The notes under the pieces: generated by a model
Seen by the model: the letters and a program-made list of their open reading frames with translations, nothing else
Databases searched by the model: none
Told to the model about the DNA's origin: nothing
Shown here: positions 27,275 to 36,766 of the stretch, in pieces
Numbering within the stretch: position 1 is the stretch's first letter
Layout: each line of letters starts with the position of its first letter
Assembly: GCF_000147715.2 (NCBI RefSeq)
Contig: NC_017934.1
Coordinates: 1,116,001 to 1,180,000, forward strand
DNA length: 64,000 nucleotides
Source: Mesotoga prima MesG1.Ag.4.2
GTDB taxonomy: Bacteria; Thermotogota; Thermotogae; Petrotogales; Kosmotogaceae
Direction: 5' to 3'
Position numbers and translations under genes: made by a program

Positions 27275-28233
27275 TATTGTGATCCTCCATAAGCGACCCT
27301 AATTTTCGGATTGAGAAAGGCATAGAGCATATCCACAATGAAATTGACAAGTATATATATGAAGGCAATGACCAAGACTTCACCCTGTACTAGCAAGAAG
27401 TCTCTTCTCAATATTGCGTCTATCATCAGCTTGCCCAATCCCGGCAGCGCAAAGACGGTCTCCGTTAAAACTGCACCGGCAAGCAATGTGCCAAGCTGCA
27501 AACCTATGACCGTTACAATAGGAACAAGGGCGTTTCTAAGTGCGTGGTTATACAGGACTAACCTGTTCTTCAATCCTTTTGCCATCGCGGTCCTCACGTA
27601 ATCCTGCCTGAGAACCTCTAACATGCTCGATCGAGTGAATCTGGTTATGATTCCCATGGACTGAATTCCAAGAGCGGTAGAAGGCAGAATAATATGCTTT
27701 ACAACATCCCAAAGTCCGTTCGAGATGTTCCCAATTCCAACCGCGGGAAGCCACCCCAATTGCAATGCAAAGACTATTATCAGTATCATCCCAAACCAGA
27801 ATATTGGAACAGAGATTCCAACCAAGGAGAGAATCGTTATACTGAAGTCCACAAAACTATCGTGCTTAGTTGCGGCAAGAATGCCTGCCGGTATCCCGAT
27901 TATAGAAGCAATGAATAGAGCGCTAACGCTCAGAAGAAGCGTTGTCGGAAGCCTCTCTACAATCAGGGAGATTACATCCTGCTTATATATGAGAGACTTA
28001 CCAAAATTACCTGTGAACACCCTCTTCAAATAAAGCGCAAACTGAGTGAAAACAGGCTGGTCGAGCCCTAGCTCGGCTCTGAAGCGCTCTATATCTTGAG
28101 CCCTGGCGCCTGGTCCTAAAAGAACCGCCGCAGGATCTCCAGGAATAAGCTTCATCAAAAAGAAAACCGTCAAAAGCACAAAGAACAGTGTGGGAACAAT
28201 CTGGAGCAACCTTCTGACAATGAACTTTCTCAC
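27274..28233 (-). CDS. dppB: Peptide ABC transporter permease, DppB type
   Basis: 319 residues, six membrane segments, N terminus RKFIVRRLLQIVPTLFFVLL typical of DppB. GDPAAVLLGP motif present. Start is GTG 28231-28233 with GAGGGAG upstream. A perfect stem-loop separates it from the binding-protein gene. Confidence 0.95.
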   Translation of the reverse strand: MRKFIVRRLLQIVPTLFFVLLTVFFLMKLIPGDPAAVLLGPGARAQDIERFRAELGLDQPVFTQFALYLKRVFTGNFGKSLIYKQDVISLIVERLPTTLLLSVSALFIASIIGIPAGILAATKHDSFVDFSITILSLVGISVPIFWFGMILIIVFALQLGWLPAVGIGNISNGLWDVVKHIILPSTALGIQSMGIITRFTRSSMLEVLRQDYVRTAMAKGLKNRLVLYNHALRNALVPIVTVIGLQLGTLLAGAVLTETVFALPGLGKLMIDAILRRDFLLVQGEVLVIAFIYILVNFIVDMLYAFLNPKIRVAYGGSQ

Positions 28234-28252
28234 AATACCACTCCCTCAAAAG

Positions 28253-28276
28253 GGGATGGAGCGAAAGCTCCATCCC
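28253..28276 (-). terminator. Intercistronic stem-loop between the peptide-binding protein and dppB
   Basis: Perfect 10-bp stem GGGATGGAGC (28253-28262) and GCTCCATCCC (28267-28276) closed by four bases (GAAA on plus, TTTC on the transcribed-sense strand). A short CTTTT follows on the minus strand. It probably stabilises the upstream binding-protein mRNA or causes partial termination. Confidence 0.85.
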
Positions 28277-28292
28277 GCAACAAAACGAGAGT

Positions 28293-29828
28293 CTATTCTA
28301 CGTAAACGTTAGTTCCCGGTGCAAATACTCTGATCGTCATATCCGAAGAAACCGTGAAGCCTTTTACCTTGTCACTAACGCCCATGACAACGAGTTTGTG
28401 ATAGCCTGGGAAAAAGATCCTGTCTTTCATCACGAGTTCCTCCGCTTTCCTATAGTACATAATCCTTTCGTCTTGATCAGCAGAGGATTCACCCAGCTCT
28501 ATGTACTTGTCGACTTCGGGGTTGTTGTATCTACCGCCATTTCCATAAGTTCCCGCAGTCGAAGAGTGGAACATGTAGTACATGAAGAATTCGGGGTCGG
28601 GATACCATGTCCAACCGATTGCATAAATGTCTGCTTCTCCCTTACTGGATACTTCAACAAAACTTCCCCACTCGAGAGAAATGACTTCGAGATCGATTCC
28701 GACCTGCTTCAGCATCGACTGCATAACGATGGCCATCTTTCTTCTATTCGGGTCGTCGGAAGTATACATCTTAAGCTTAAGTCCATCTGCATATCCGGCG
28801 TCCTTAAGGATCTGCTTCGCGCCTTCGGGATCGTAAGGAGTGTAGAAATCCTGAACATCCGGATTGTATGCCCACGATCCGGGAGGGATAGGCCCGTATG
28901 CAGGAACACCGCTCTCATTCGGGAAGATGACTTTAGCTATTTGTGTTACATCTATTGCCTTGAAAATCGCTTCTCTTACCTTGGGATCGGTGGTCGGGCC
29001 CTTCGTAGCGTTCATGTAAGCGGCATAGATGTTGTTTCCCCCCACCATTATTGCCTCGACATTGGGATCGGCCTTTACCTTAGGAATGTCCTGATCGAGA
29101 ATATCGCTTGAAATGTCTACCTGTCCGCTTAGAAGAGCAAGAGTCAAAACTGCTTTGTCTGGGATGAACTTATAGGTAAGATTCTTCACATAGGGTTTTT
29201 CACCCCAGTAATCTTCGTATCTCTCAAAGGACATGTGGTCATCCTTGACCCATTCCTTCAAAACGTACGGACCAGAGCCGATCGGATGAAGCACGAATTC
29301 GTCGCCCCAGCCTTCGACTTCTTCTTTAGGAACTATAGCTGCTCCAATGTCGGTAAGCACGGTAAGGAATGGAGCATAAGGATACTGAAGAGTAATCTTG
29401 ACAGTATAAGTGTCGACAACTTCAATGGTGTCTATCATGTATATTCTCACCATCGGAGAGATCTCCATCTCTCTGTCGAAGCTATACTTCACATCTTCGG
29501 CAGTCACGTTACGCCCGTCTTGGAACTTCCCCTTCTGGAAGAAGACATTCTCTCTGAGTTTGAATGTCCAAACCTTGAGATCATCGCTCACCGTCCAAGA
29601 TTCGGCAATTACTGGTTTAATCTCTTTGACATCGGCAGTGTAAGCGACCAGCGTCTCGAAGACATTTCTCATTACCTGCGACGAAGCCAAATCCTGATAC
29701 ATCGCCGGATCCATTGTCGTCGGATTCTGGTCAGTTCCAACAACAAGTTCCGAATCATACTTGTCCGTTGCAAAAGCCGAGAATGATAGTACGACTACGA
29801 GGAGCAGAATTACCAAATACTTTCTCAT
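28293..29828 (-). CDS. Dipeptide/oligopeptide-binding protein (SBP family 5)
   Basis: 511 residues from ATG 29828 (AAGGAGGT upstream; an ATG at 29846 precedes the ribosome site). Signal peptide MRKYLVILLLVVVLSFSAFA with no lipobox. Family 5 features: ELVVGTDQNPTTMDP, the LAESW-type block VIAESWTVSDDLKVWTFKLR, GRNVTAEDVKYSFDR. It binds a peptide-like ligand outside the membrane for DppBCDF. Ligand unknown. Confidence 0.95.
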   Translation of the reverse strand: MRKYLVILLLVVVLSFSAFATDKYDSELVVGTDQNPTTMDPAMYQDLASSQVMRNVFETLVAYTADVKEIKPVIAESWTVSDDLKVWTFKLRENVFFQKGKFQDGRNVTAEDVKYSFDREMEISPMVRIYMIDTIEVVDTYTVKITLQYPYAPFLTVLTDIGAAIVPKEEVEGWGDEFVLHPIGSGPYVLKEWVKDDHMSFERYEDYWGEKPYVKNLTYKFIPDKAVLTLALLSGQVDISSDILDQDIPKVKADPNVEAIMVGGNNIYAAYMNATKGPTTDPKVREAIFKAIDVTQIAKVIFPNESGVPAYGPIPPGSWAYNPDVQDFYTPYDPEGAKQILKDAGYADGLKLKMYTSDDPNRRKMAIVMQSMLKQVGIDLEVISLEWGSFVEVSSKGEADIYAIGWTWYPDPEFFMYYMFHSSTAGTYGNGGRYNNPEVDKYIELGESSADQDERIMYYRKAEELVMKDRIFFPGYHKLVVMGVSDKVKGFTVSSDMTIRVFAPGTNVYVE

Positions 29829-29842
29829 ACAATACCTCCTTT

Positions 29843-30445
29843 TCACACTATGGTGCGAAGAAATTCCCCCACGATTCTTCTTGCTGAAATAACTGTTCCT
29901 AAAGCGACTTCTTGAATCCTTGACTCATGGTCCAATCCATAACCCATGCAATCAAGATAGATATACTTTGAATCGGTAAGACCGCTAGGTATTGAGGGGC
30001 TTCCCTCATAAGGCGAAAAGCTGAAGACCTCAAGTCGCGTAGAAAGTCCTTTCCATCTCCGTGCAAGCGGTTCTTGCTTCTTCTCAGGCACAACTACTGC
30101 TAGACTTTCGAAAGGGCCCTGAGAGCGTAAGAAAGATCTAATGACCGTATACGGCTCAATATACTTAACTATATTAAACTCACTGGTGCACAAAAGCACT
30201 GTCGCTTCTTTGACTTCAAACGCTAGAAGTTGTTCTCTAACCCATTCCTCGGAAAGTTCAACCTCTCGACCGTCTCGTAAGCGGCTTACCAAAAGATCTT
30301 TCTCGGAGAATGGCGTGACAAAATCCTTCACTTCCATACCATCCAACAAGCCGACCTCTTTGACTTCCAAAGGCTTTCCAATTATTCGAATTAATTCAGG
30401 AACAAGATCATCTCGCGGCGACTGACCAATAGTCAAAAATGTCAT
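29843..30445 (-). CDS. AroM-family protein
   Basis: 200 residues with the AroM hallmark TIGQSPRDDLVPE at the N terminus. Two cysteines sit after predicted beta strands, Cys86 in ATVLLCTSEF and Cys166 in YLDCMGYG, a spacing that recalls two-cysteine Asp/Glu/hydantoin racemases. The name AroM comes from E. coli proximity to aroL and does not define a function. First gene of a nine-gene operon; its stop lies 15 bp before the binding-protein start. Role as a racemase or isomerase of the imported compound is inference. Confidence 0.87.
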   Translation of the reverse strand: MTFLTIGQSPRDDLVPELIRIIGKPLEVKEVGLLDGMEVKDFVTPFSEKDLLVSRLRDGREVELSEEWVREQLLAFEVKEATVLLCTSEFNIVKYIEPYTVIRSFLRSQGPFESLAVVVPEKKQEPLARRWKGLSTRLEVFSFSPYEGSPSIPSGLTDSKYIYLDCMGYGLDHESRIQEVALGTVISARRIVGEFLRTIV

Positions 30446-30482
30446 GCATGGTCTCCAATTAAGTCGTAATTAATTTAATTAA

Positions 30483-30522
30483 AGTATACTACATAACATC
30501 TCAAAATCCAAAATTGGATTTT
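30483..30522 (-). promoter_or_regulatory. Promoter and operator-like palindrome of the AroM-Dpp-DUF1177 operon
   Basis: On the minus strand TTGGAT (complement of 30506-30511), a 17-bp spacer and TATACT (complement of 30483-30488) form a promoter about 40 bp upstream of the AroM start. The -35 lies inside a 9-bp inverted repeat, AAAATCCAA (30503-30511), two bases, TTGGATTTT (30514-30522), a good candidate operator for the XRE-cupin regulator encoded at the operon end. Confidence 0.6.
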
Positions 30523-31453
30523 TTGATTCAGATAATTCATAAGAAGACAATCTTGCTTCTCTGTTTAATTATGCTACTCATTGTTCAGTTTTGAGGCGCT
30601 GTATAGACACACAACCACCCCACTCGTCCTTCCATTGATCTTTTGATGCTATGTGTGTTACCCCACCTCTCGTCCTACGTTTGACGACTTCGCCTCGAAC
30701 GATCCAGATGAGAGTAATTCTCCGCTTTACCGCTGATAACTCTTTTTAGACTCCTCCGGGAAGAACATTTAGAAGTTGTCATTTGCAAGTTGGAGGCAAA
30801 AAATAAGAACGTCTAATCTCGTCATTTGAATTACGAGCTGCCCTTGGTTTACTGTCTTAGATCGTGAAGCTGTTCTCTAAGATGAAGAGCAGAACTGCTG
30901 CTGACTCCGGCAGGAGGCAAGACCGGCCTCGTCGGGATGTGATGCCCGTAGGAGGACACGTTGAAGTGATGCTGCGCTTGCACGCTAGGAAGCGAAAAAA
31001 GAAAAAGAGGTTTGGGAGCGAGATCCTGTACACAACTCTTGAACAAGAGCACTTCAGGAAGAGTCAACGAGCTGTTCAGAGTAAAACACTAATGCTTTAT
31101 AACACATCAAGAGCAAACCGTTTCTTTTCACCACCTAGAGACCCAAGACTCGAGACCAGAGACCCCATACCCTGTAATCGATATCCTACCCTTCGCGCCA
31201 TTCTGAACTTGTTTCAGAATCTACTCCCTTGAAAGAGATGACAAAGAGTCAGCATGTCGAGAGTCCGCCACGCTTGTCGAGATAACGAGAAGGCACACAT
31301 CGTTCGCGGGATAAATGAGGAGTTGCTTTGAGGTATTTTTCAGACACTTCTAAAAAATGAAACGCAACAGTTTCGATAAAGCGACACGGACGATTCTTTC
31401 GGTGTTAAACTCTCAAATGAATCTACTTCATTTTGATTTCGACGGGAGCAATA
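30523..31453. repeat. Gene-free region with degenerate repeats (block B)
   Basis: About 930 bp without a supported gene. 31110-31230 carries fragments shared with other blocks: an AACCGTTTCTTTTCACC stretch also found near 42236, and a CCCATACC.TGTAATCGATA stretch also near 21543, followed by TTCTGAACTTGTTTCAGAAT, a hairpin of the TGAAC..GTTCA type. 30523-30860 shows nothing recognisable. Confidence 0.6.
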
Positions 31454-32929
31454 ATGGACGACTACCTGGGCTACAACAAACACGAATACAGAAGAACAAG
31501 AAAACTCGCGATTATTGAAGGCTCCTTCTTCAATCTCGCATTTCTTGTAACTCAGGGCTTCATCGTTACCGGACTTGCTCTCGAGTACGGCGCGTCGGAG
31601 ATGCTAATAGCGATAATCGGCGTTCTACCAACGCTGGCGCAGCTTGTTCAGCTGGCCGCGCCTCTTGTCTTGAAGCTGTTCAAAGACAGAAAGAAGGCTA
31701 TGCTTTTCAGTGCGCTCCTCGGTAGAATTCCTATTGCATTTATTCCAGTTACCCTTGCTTTAGGGATAAGAGCTCAGTCACTGCTCCTTGTTCTTCTTGG
31801 CTTAATTGCCTTTGGCAACTCACTCGTGGGGACGTTCTGGGCATCTATAATGGGCGACGTGATTGATCCGGAAACGACGGGAAAGTATTACGGTAGGAGG
31901 AACCTGATTCTCTCACTCAGCACAATGCTGATCACACCTGTGTATTCATTGATCCTCGACCGTTACGAAGGCTCTCTCGGATTCATTATTGTGACGTCTA
32001 TGGCTACTGCCTTTGCGATAACAACAATATTCCTTTTGAAAATGCACTACGCACCGCCCGTAAAGACCTTTGGCCGTGGACGAATGTTCAAGGAGGTATT
32101 TTCGAATCTCAAGTTCAGGCAGTACCTCAAATTTGCCTTTGTCTGGAATTTTGCGATAACTATTTCGGGCCCATTTTACGCATACCATCAGTTGGTCAAT
32201 CTTAAAGTCAGTTACTCGTATCTGAGCATTTTGAGCATAGTCGCCTCTCTCACTTCCATGCTGATGTATGTATTGTGGGGAAAGATATCCGATCAAATAG
32301 GTCATCAGTCGGTAGCGGAATTTGGGATTCTCGGGGCGACTTGTCTAGCACTGATGTGGGTGTTTGTGACTCCACAAACAGCGGTCTTTCTCTTACCGGT
32401 AGATGCCATCGTAACTGGAGTTGTCTGGAGCGCAATAAACCTCTGTCTCTTCACGATGATGATGGGAATGATTAGAGGTTACTCCGTTGAGTCGTACGTT
32501 GCAGTACAGGCTTTTCTCAACGGCATAGGTGCTCTCGGTGGTTCCCTGCTGGGAGGATTCATAGCCTCTTATCTTAAGGGCAAGAGCATTACGATTTTTG
32601 GAATGGAGTTCTTTGGTATCCAGGTTATCTTTTTGGTCGGTGCATCGTTTAGGTTCTTGTCTTTTCTTCTTCTTAGGCGTGTACAGACACCTAAGATCAA
32701 GACCGTTACTCAGGTCTTCTTCAACACAATGTCTACAGTAGGCAGAAGAATGGCCACCAGGCCCTACGAATTCCCGGTTCTTCAACTGAGATCGAGAAAG
32801 AAGAGAGAAGAAGCCGAGCCTTTGAAACTCGACCTGCCCAGCTCAATGATTGACCTCAGCGATATTGAAGGGATAGAACCTGAAGAGACAACAGATGACA
32901 GCGATCACGAAGAACGCTCTGACTCCTAG
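31454..32929 (+). CDS. Major facilitator superfamily transporter
   Basis: About 491 residues with roughly twelve hydrophobic helices and a charged cytoplasmic C-terminal tail (LSDIEGIEPEETTDDSDHEE). GRIPIAFIPVTLALG and the KDRKKAMLFSALLGR loop after helix 2-3 fit the MFS motif A region loosely. Substrate unknown. ATG at 31454 follows GGGAG by six bases; an upstream in-frame ATG at 31433 lacks a ribosome site. Ends overlapping the convergent ABC exporter gene by four bases. Confidence 0.85.
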   Translation: MDDYLGYNKHEYRRTRKLAIIEGSFFNLAFLVTQGFIVTGLALEYGASEMLIAIIGVLPTLAQLVQLAAPLVLKLFKDRKKAMLFSALLGRIPIAFIPVTLALGIRAQSLLLVLLGLIAFGNSLVGTFWASIMGDVIDPETTGKYYGRRNLILSLSTMLITPVYSLILDRYEGSLGFIIVTSMATAFAITTIFLLKMHYAPPVKTFGRGRMFKEVFSNLKFRQYLKFAFVWNFAITISGPFYAYHQLVNLKVSYSYLSILSIVASLTSMLMYVLWGKISDQIGHQSVAEFGILGATCLALMWVFVTPQTAVFLLPVDAIVTGVVWSAINLCLFTMMMGMIRGYSVESYVAVQAFLNGIGALGGSLLGGFIASYLKGKSITIFGMEFFGIQVIFLVGASFRFLSFLLLRRVQTPKIKTVTQVFFNTMSTVGRRMATRPYEFPVLQLRSRKKREEAEPLKLDLPSSMIDLSDIEGIEPEETTDDSDHEERSDS

Positions 32930-34869
32930 GCGATATCACCCAGCTCATACTGAAGCCTGTAAAGATCCGAGTATATTCCGCCCTTTGAAAGCAGCTCCTC
33001 GTGTGTTCCTGACTCTACAAGCATGCCCTTGTGAATCACCATGATTCTGTCGGCATTTCTGATCGTCGAAAGTCTGTGGGCAATCGTGATCATTGTCTTT
33101 TCCTTTGATATCCTCTCCATAGCCCTCTGAATGAGCGCCTCTGTTTCCGTGTCGACGTTTGCAGTGGCTTCATCGAGAACAAGAATATCAGCATTGAAAA
33201 CTACAGCCCTTGCAAGAGCTATTAGCTGTCTTTCACCGGCCGAGAGCGTTCCGCCTCTCTCCAGAATAACTGTGTCGTACTTGTCTTGCAAACGCTCTAT
33301 GAAATGGTGCGCATAAACGTACTTCGCCGCTTCGATCACTTTTTCCCTACTGATGGTCTTATCGAAGAGGCGTATGTTGTCGAGAATACTCCCGGAAAAG
33401 AGGAACACATCCTGGAGAACAACGCCGACTTTCTTTCGAAAACTCTGAAGGTTGTAATCGTAGATGTTCCTGCCATCTATCTTTATCTTCCCCGACTGAA
33501 TCTTGTAAAGCCCTGTGAGGATACTTATTATTGAAGTCTTTCCTGCGCCGGTTTCTCCGACGAAGGCGATCTTTTCTTTTGGACGAACCGAAAAGCTTAT
33601 ATCCTTCAAAACTTTGTGCTCGCCGTCGTATGCGAAAGTTACATTTTCAAACTCTACCGTGCCTTCGAGTGATTTGACTCCTGACTCGTTCGAATTATAT
33701 TTCTCTTCCTCTTCGTCCATCAACTTGAAGATCTTCTCTGCAGAGGCCATTGCATTCTGCACGATGTCGTACTTCTCTGCGATGTCTTGAAGTGGCCGGA
33801 AGAACATGTCAATATATGAGATGAAGGCGACCAGTACTCCGAAGGCGAGAGTATTTCCAATAATGCTCTTTACCCCGAACCAAATAACAATCGCTATCGT
33901 TACGTAGTAGAGGAGGTCAAGCAGCGGTCTGAAAATGGCGAAGACCCATAGCTGCTCCATCAGGCTCTTGAAATGGCTCTTATTGACGGTGTCGAACTCC
34001 TTCTTTTTTCTCTCTTCCTGATTGAAAAGCTGTGTTATGGACATCCCGGAGATGTGTTCGGCGAGGAATGCATTGATTATTGCGAGCCGGGTTCTTACCT
34101 TTCTATATGCGACTCTATCGAAATATCTGAAGACAAAGATCGCGCCGGCAATCACCGGGAGAATTGCCACCGTTATCAAGCCGAGATACGTCGAGAGGTT
34201 GAGCATTATTATGATTATTCCGCCGAGTAAAAGAACATCCTTCACCATAGATGTTATAACACTGGTAAAGAACTCGGCAAGGTTCTCCGTATCGTTTGCC
34301 ACCCTTGTGGCAAGCCTTCCGCTGGGGTTGGTATCGAAGAATCTCATAGGGACTCTGATCAGGTGTCGAAAGAGATCGACTCTAATTCCGTGTGTGATCT
34401 TCTGCCCCATGTAAGATGTCGCGTAGACCTGTCCATAATTGACGAAGAAAAGCGAAAAGAGAATCAGACTCATGAAAATTGCGATCTGTCCTATCCCATT
34501 GAGATCCTCAACTCTTAGTTCGGTCAGCTGCTTTTCGGTAATTGGATAAGTGGTCGTCCCATCGGTAACGCTATACATTCCGGACTCGTCCTGTTGAAGA
34601 TAAAAGGTACCCTCTTCCGACTGGACAAAACTGTATGAATCGCCCTCCTCGACAACGACGAGAGAATACTGATTGTCCATGTAATCGTCTATTGCCTTTC
34701 TCATAAGCAGTGGAGGCAGCAGGTCGAGAGCCGTCGAGGCAGCGATCAAAACCAATGCGAGAATAAGAATAGGAACGTATGGCTTTGTGTACTTCCAAAG
34801 TCTAAAGACTACCCGCCAGTCTTCAACTTTGAGTTTTTCTTCTATTTCGCTATAAACGTTTTCTGCCAC
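32926..34869 (-). CDS. Heterodimeric ABC exporter, canonical subunit (TM288-like)
   Basis: 647 residues: six-helix membrane domain then ATPase. Walker A GETGAGKTS, signature LSAGERQLIALARAV, Walker B ILVLDEATANVD with catalytic Glu. Between helices 1 and 2 it has an extra extracytoplasmic segment of about 60 residues (from YMDNQYSLVVVEEGDS to TEKQLTELRVEDLNG) rich in beta-forming residues. Starts two bases after the partner gene. Likely multidrug or lipid export; substrate unknown. Confidence 0.93.
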   Translation of the reverse strand: MAENVYSEIEEKLKVEDWRVVFRLWKYTKPYVPILILALVLIAASTALDLLPPLLMRKAIDDYMDNQYSLVVVEEGDSYSFVQSEEGTFYLQQDESGMYSVTDGTTTYPITEKQLTELRVEDLNGIGQIAIFMSLILFSLFFVNYGQVYATSYMGQKITHGIRVDLFRHLIRVPMRFFDTNPSGRLATRVANDTENLAEFFTSVITSMVKDVLLLGGIIIIMLNLSTYLGLITVAILPVIAGAIFVFRYFDRVAYRKVRTRLAIINAFLAEHISGMSITQLFNQEERKKKEFDTVNKSHFKSLMEQLWVFAIFRPLLDLLYYVTIAIVIWFGVKSIIGNTLAFGVLVAFISYIDMFFRPLQDIAEKYDIVQNAMASAEKIFKLMDEEEEKYNSNESGVKSLEGTVEFENVTFAYDGEHKVLKDISFSVRPKEKIAFVGETGAGKTSIISILTGLYKIQSGKIKIDGRNIYDYNLQSFRKKVGVVLQDVFLFSGSILDNIRLFDKTISREKVIEAAKYVYAHHFIERLQDKYDTVILERGGTLSAGERQLIALARAVVFNADILVLDEATANVDTETEALIQRAMERISKEKTMITIAHRLSTIRNADRIMVIHKGMLVESGTHEELLSKGGIYSDLYRLQYELGDIA

Positions 34870-34871
34870 GA

Positions 34872-36602
34872 CTATTCCTCCTCGAGCTTTTCTTCGAGCA
34901 TCTGTCTCTCGTACATCCTCTGATACAACCCTCCGGCCTCTACGAGATCCGCGTGGGCTCCCTTTTCCACGATTCTTCCGTCATGGAGAACATATATCTC
35001 GTCGGAATCCACAACAGCCTTCAGCCTGTGGGAAATAACGATTATCGACCTGTTGATTTCGGATTCTTTAAGGGACTTCAGAATCTCAGCCTCTGTCTCG
35101 GTATCTACGGCGGAAAGACAGTCGTCAAGAATTACTAGAGGCGCCTCCTTAATCAGGGCTCTTGCAATCGAGATTCTCTGTTTTTGACCTCCGGAAAGCG
35201 TTACGCCTCTCTCTCCAACAATGGTTTTGTATCCCTTGCTAAAACCTTCAATATCTTCATGAATCGAGGCAACCTTAGCGTACCTTTCGACCTCTTCATC
35301 CGAGATCTCCATATTTCCGAATCGAATGTTGTTTCCTACTGTCTCTGAAAATAGGAATGTCTCCTGTGGAACATACGCAACGTTGTCTCTAATCGCTTCG
35401 GGTCTAAGATTGTTGATATCTACACCGTCGATAAAAAGCATCCCCTCTTCAACGGGATACAGCCTGGCTATAAGCTTTGCCATTGTCGATTTGCCGGATC
35501 CCGTCGTTCCTACTATGGCTATCTTGGAGTCCGGTTTAACTTCGAAATCAATGTTTTCCAGCGCCGGTCTTGTACCAGTGGGATAGGTGAAGGTCAGGTT
35601 CTTCATCACGACGTGGCCCTCAAAGCTCACGACTTCGATTGGATCGTTCGTAGTAATATTGTTCTCTTCTTCAAGGACTTCCATAAGCCTTCTGTAGGAG
35701 GCCCTTCCTCTCTGGATAATGTTTATAACCCATCCAAACGCGGTCATAGGCCAGACAAGCATTCCAAGATATGATGTGAATGTTATGTACTCTCCCAGAG
35801 TTATCTGCCCGAGTATTACCATTCGTCCACCGAACAGCGTGGCCAGTACAGAGCCCAGCATCGAGAGGGTCTGAGTCAACGGGAAGAACATTCCCCAGAC
35901 TTTGACTAGATTCATATTCTTGTCCACGTAGAGATTCGACTTTTCCGTGAGAGTCTCGTTTCTCAGGTCTTCTATACCGTAGCTCTTTATCAGGCGAACA
36001 CCCGAAATCGATTCCTCTATCGTATCGGTTAGATCGGAAAAGGAAGCTTGAACCAATTTGAATCTTTTATGGATCATCTTTCCGAAAAACGTAGAAACAA
36101 CCGCGAGAGCTGGGAGAGGGGCAATCGAGATCCATGTCAAACTCCAGTTCGTAAATAGTCCCATGGCGATGATTGTGACTGTAACCAGAAAGACAGCATC
36201 TATGATCATTACAATGGCCGGGCCCATAGCCATTCGAACGGCGTTGACATCGTTTGTGAATCTGGCCATCAGGTCGCCTACTCTAGTCTTGTCGTAGAAC
36301 GTCGGTGAAAGCGTAAGAAGTTTCTCGAAAAGGGTCTTCCGAGTATAGTATTCGAATCTCCGAGCCGCTCCCATTATGAATATGCGCCAGAGCAATCTAG
36401 TTATGAACAGCCCAAAAGCTACGCCTATCACGGCCAGTATCAATAGCCCGACGAGGTTAAGATCTTGGGCGCCACCCCTGATCTCATCTACAATCATTCC
36501 TATCACTCTTGGAGTAACCAACATGAGCAGATCGACAAGAATAAGAAAGATTGAACCATAGAGATACCTTGGCCAGTTGTGTTTCAAGAAGTCTCTTATC
36601 AA
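34872..36602 (-). CDS. Heterodimeric ABC exporter, degenerate-site subunit (TM287-like)
   Basis: 576 residues: membrane domain then ATPase. Walker A GTTGSGKST, signature LSGGQKQRISIARAL, and Walker B followed by Asp (VILDDCLSAVD) instead of the catalytic Glu, so one of the two ATP sites of the heterodimer is degenerate, as in TM287/288. First gene of the pair and divergent from the patatin gene. Confidence 0.93.
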   Translation of the reverse strand: MIRDFLKHNWPRYLYGSIFLILVDLLMLVTPRVIGMIVDEIRGGAQDLNLVGLLILAVIGVAFGLFITRLLWRIFIMGAARRFEYYTRKTLFEKLLTLSPTFYDKTRVGDLMARFTNDVNAVRMAMGPAIVMIIDAVFLVTVTIIAMGLFTNWSLTWISIAPLPALAVVSTFFGKMIHKRFKLVQASFSDLTDTIEESISGVRLIKSYGIEDLRNETLTEKSNLYVDKNMNLVKVWGMFFPLTQTLSMLGSVLATLFGGRMVILGQITLGEYITFTSYLGMLVWPMTAFGWVINIIQRGRASYRRLMEVLEEENNITTNDPIEVVSFEGHVVMKNLTFTYPTGTRPALENIDFEVKPDSKIAIVGTTGSGKSTMAKLIARLYPVEEGMLFIDGVDINNLRPEAIRDNVAYVPQETFLFSETVGNNIRFGNMEISDEEVERYAKVASIHEDIEGFSKGYKTIVGERGVTLSGGQKQRISIARALIKEAPLVILDDCLSAVDTETEAEILKSLKESEINRSIIVISHRLKAVVDSDEIYVLHDGRIVEKGAHADLVEAGGLYQRMYERQMLEEKLEEE

Positions 36603-36709
36603 AACAATCGCCTCTCTAGTCCGCTAAACTAACTTAATATCATACAACATTTCAGGGGAAAGTGCGATGAATTTCCGAAAAGCATTTCAAGAGTCTTTCC
36701 TCTCCAATG

Positions 36710-36715
36710 TATAAT
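36710..36715 (+). promoter_or_regulatory. Candidate -10 box of the patatin gene
   Basis: TATAAT preceded by ATG-type sequence (AATGTATAAT), about 50 bp before the chosen start. No convincing -35, so confidence is limited. Confidence 0.4.
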
Positions 36716-36766
36716 AATATCATCAATTCAGCTTTTCCGAATCCAAACCAACACCGGAGAAGGATT

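Noticed and set aside
30864-31232. 122-codon open frame in the gap before the MFS gene
   Set aside because: Basic, low-complexity sequence that runs into repeat fragments; no ribosome site and no family.
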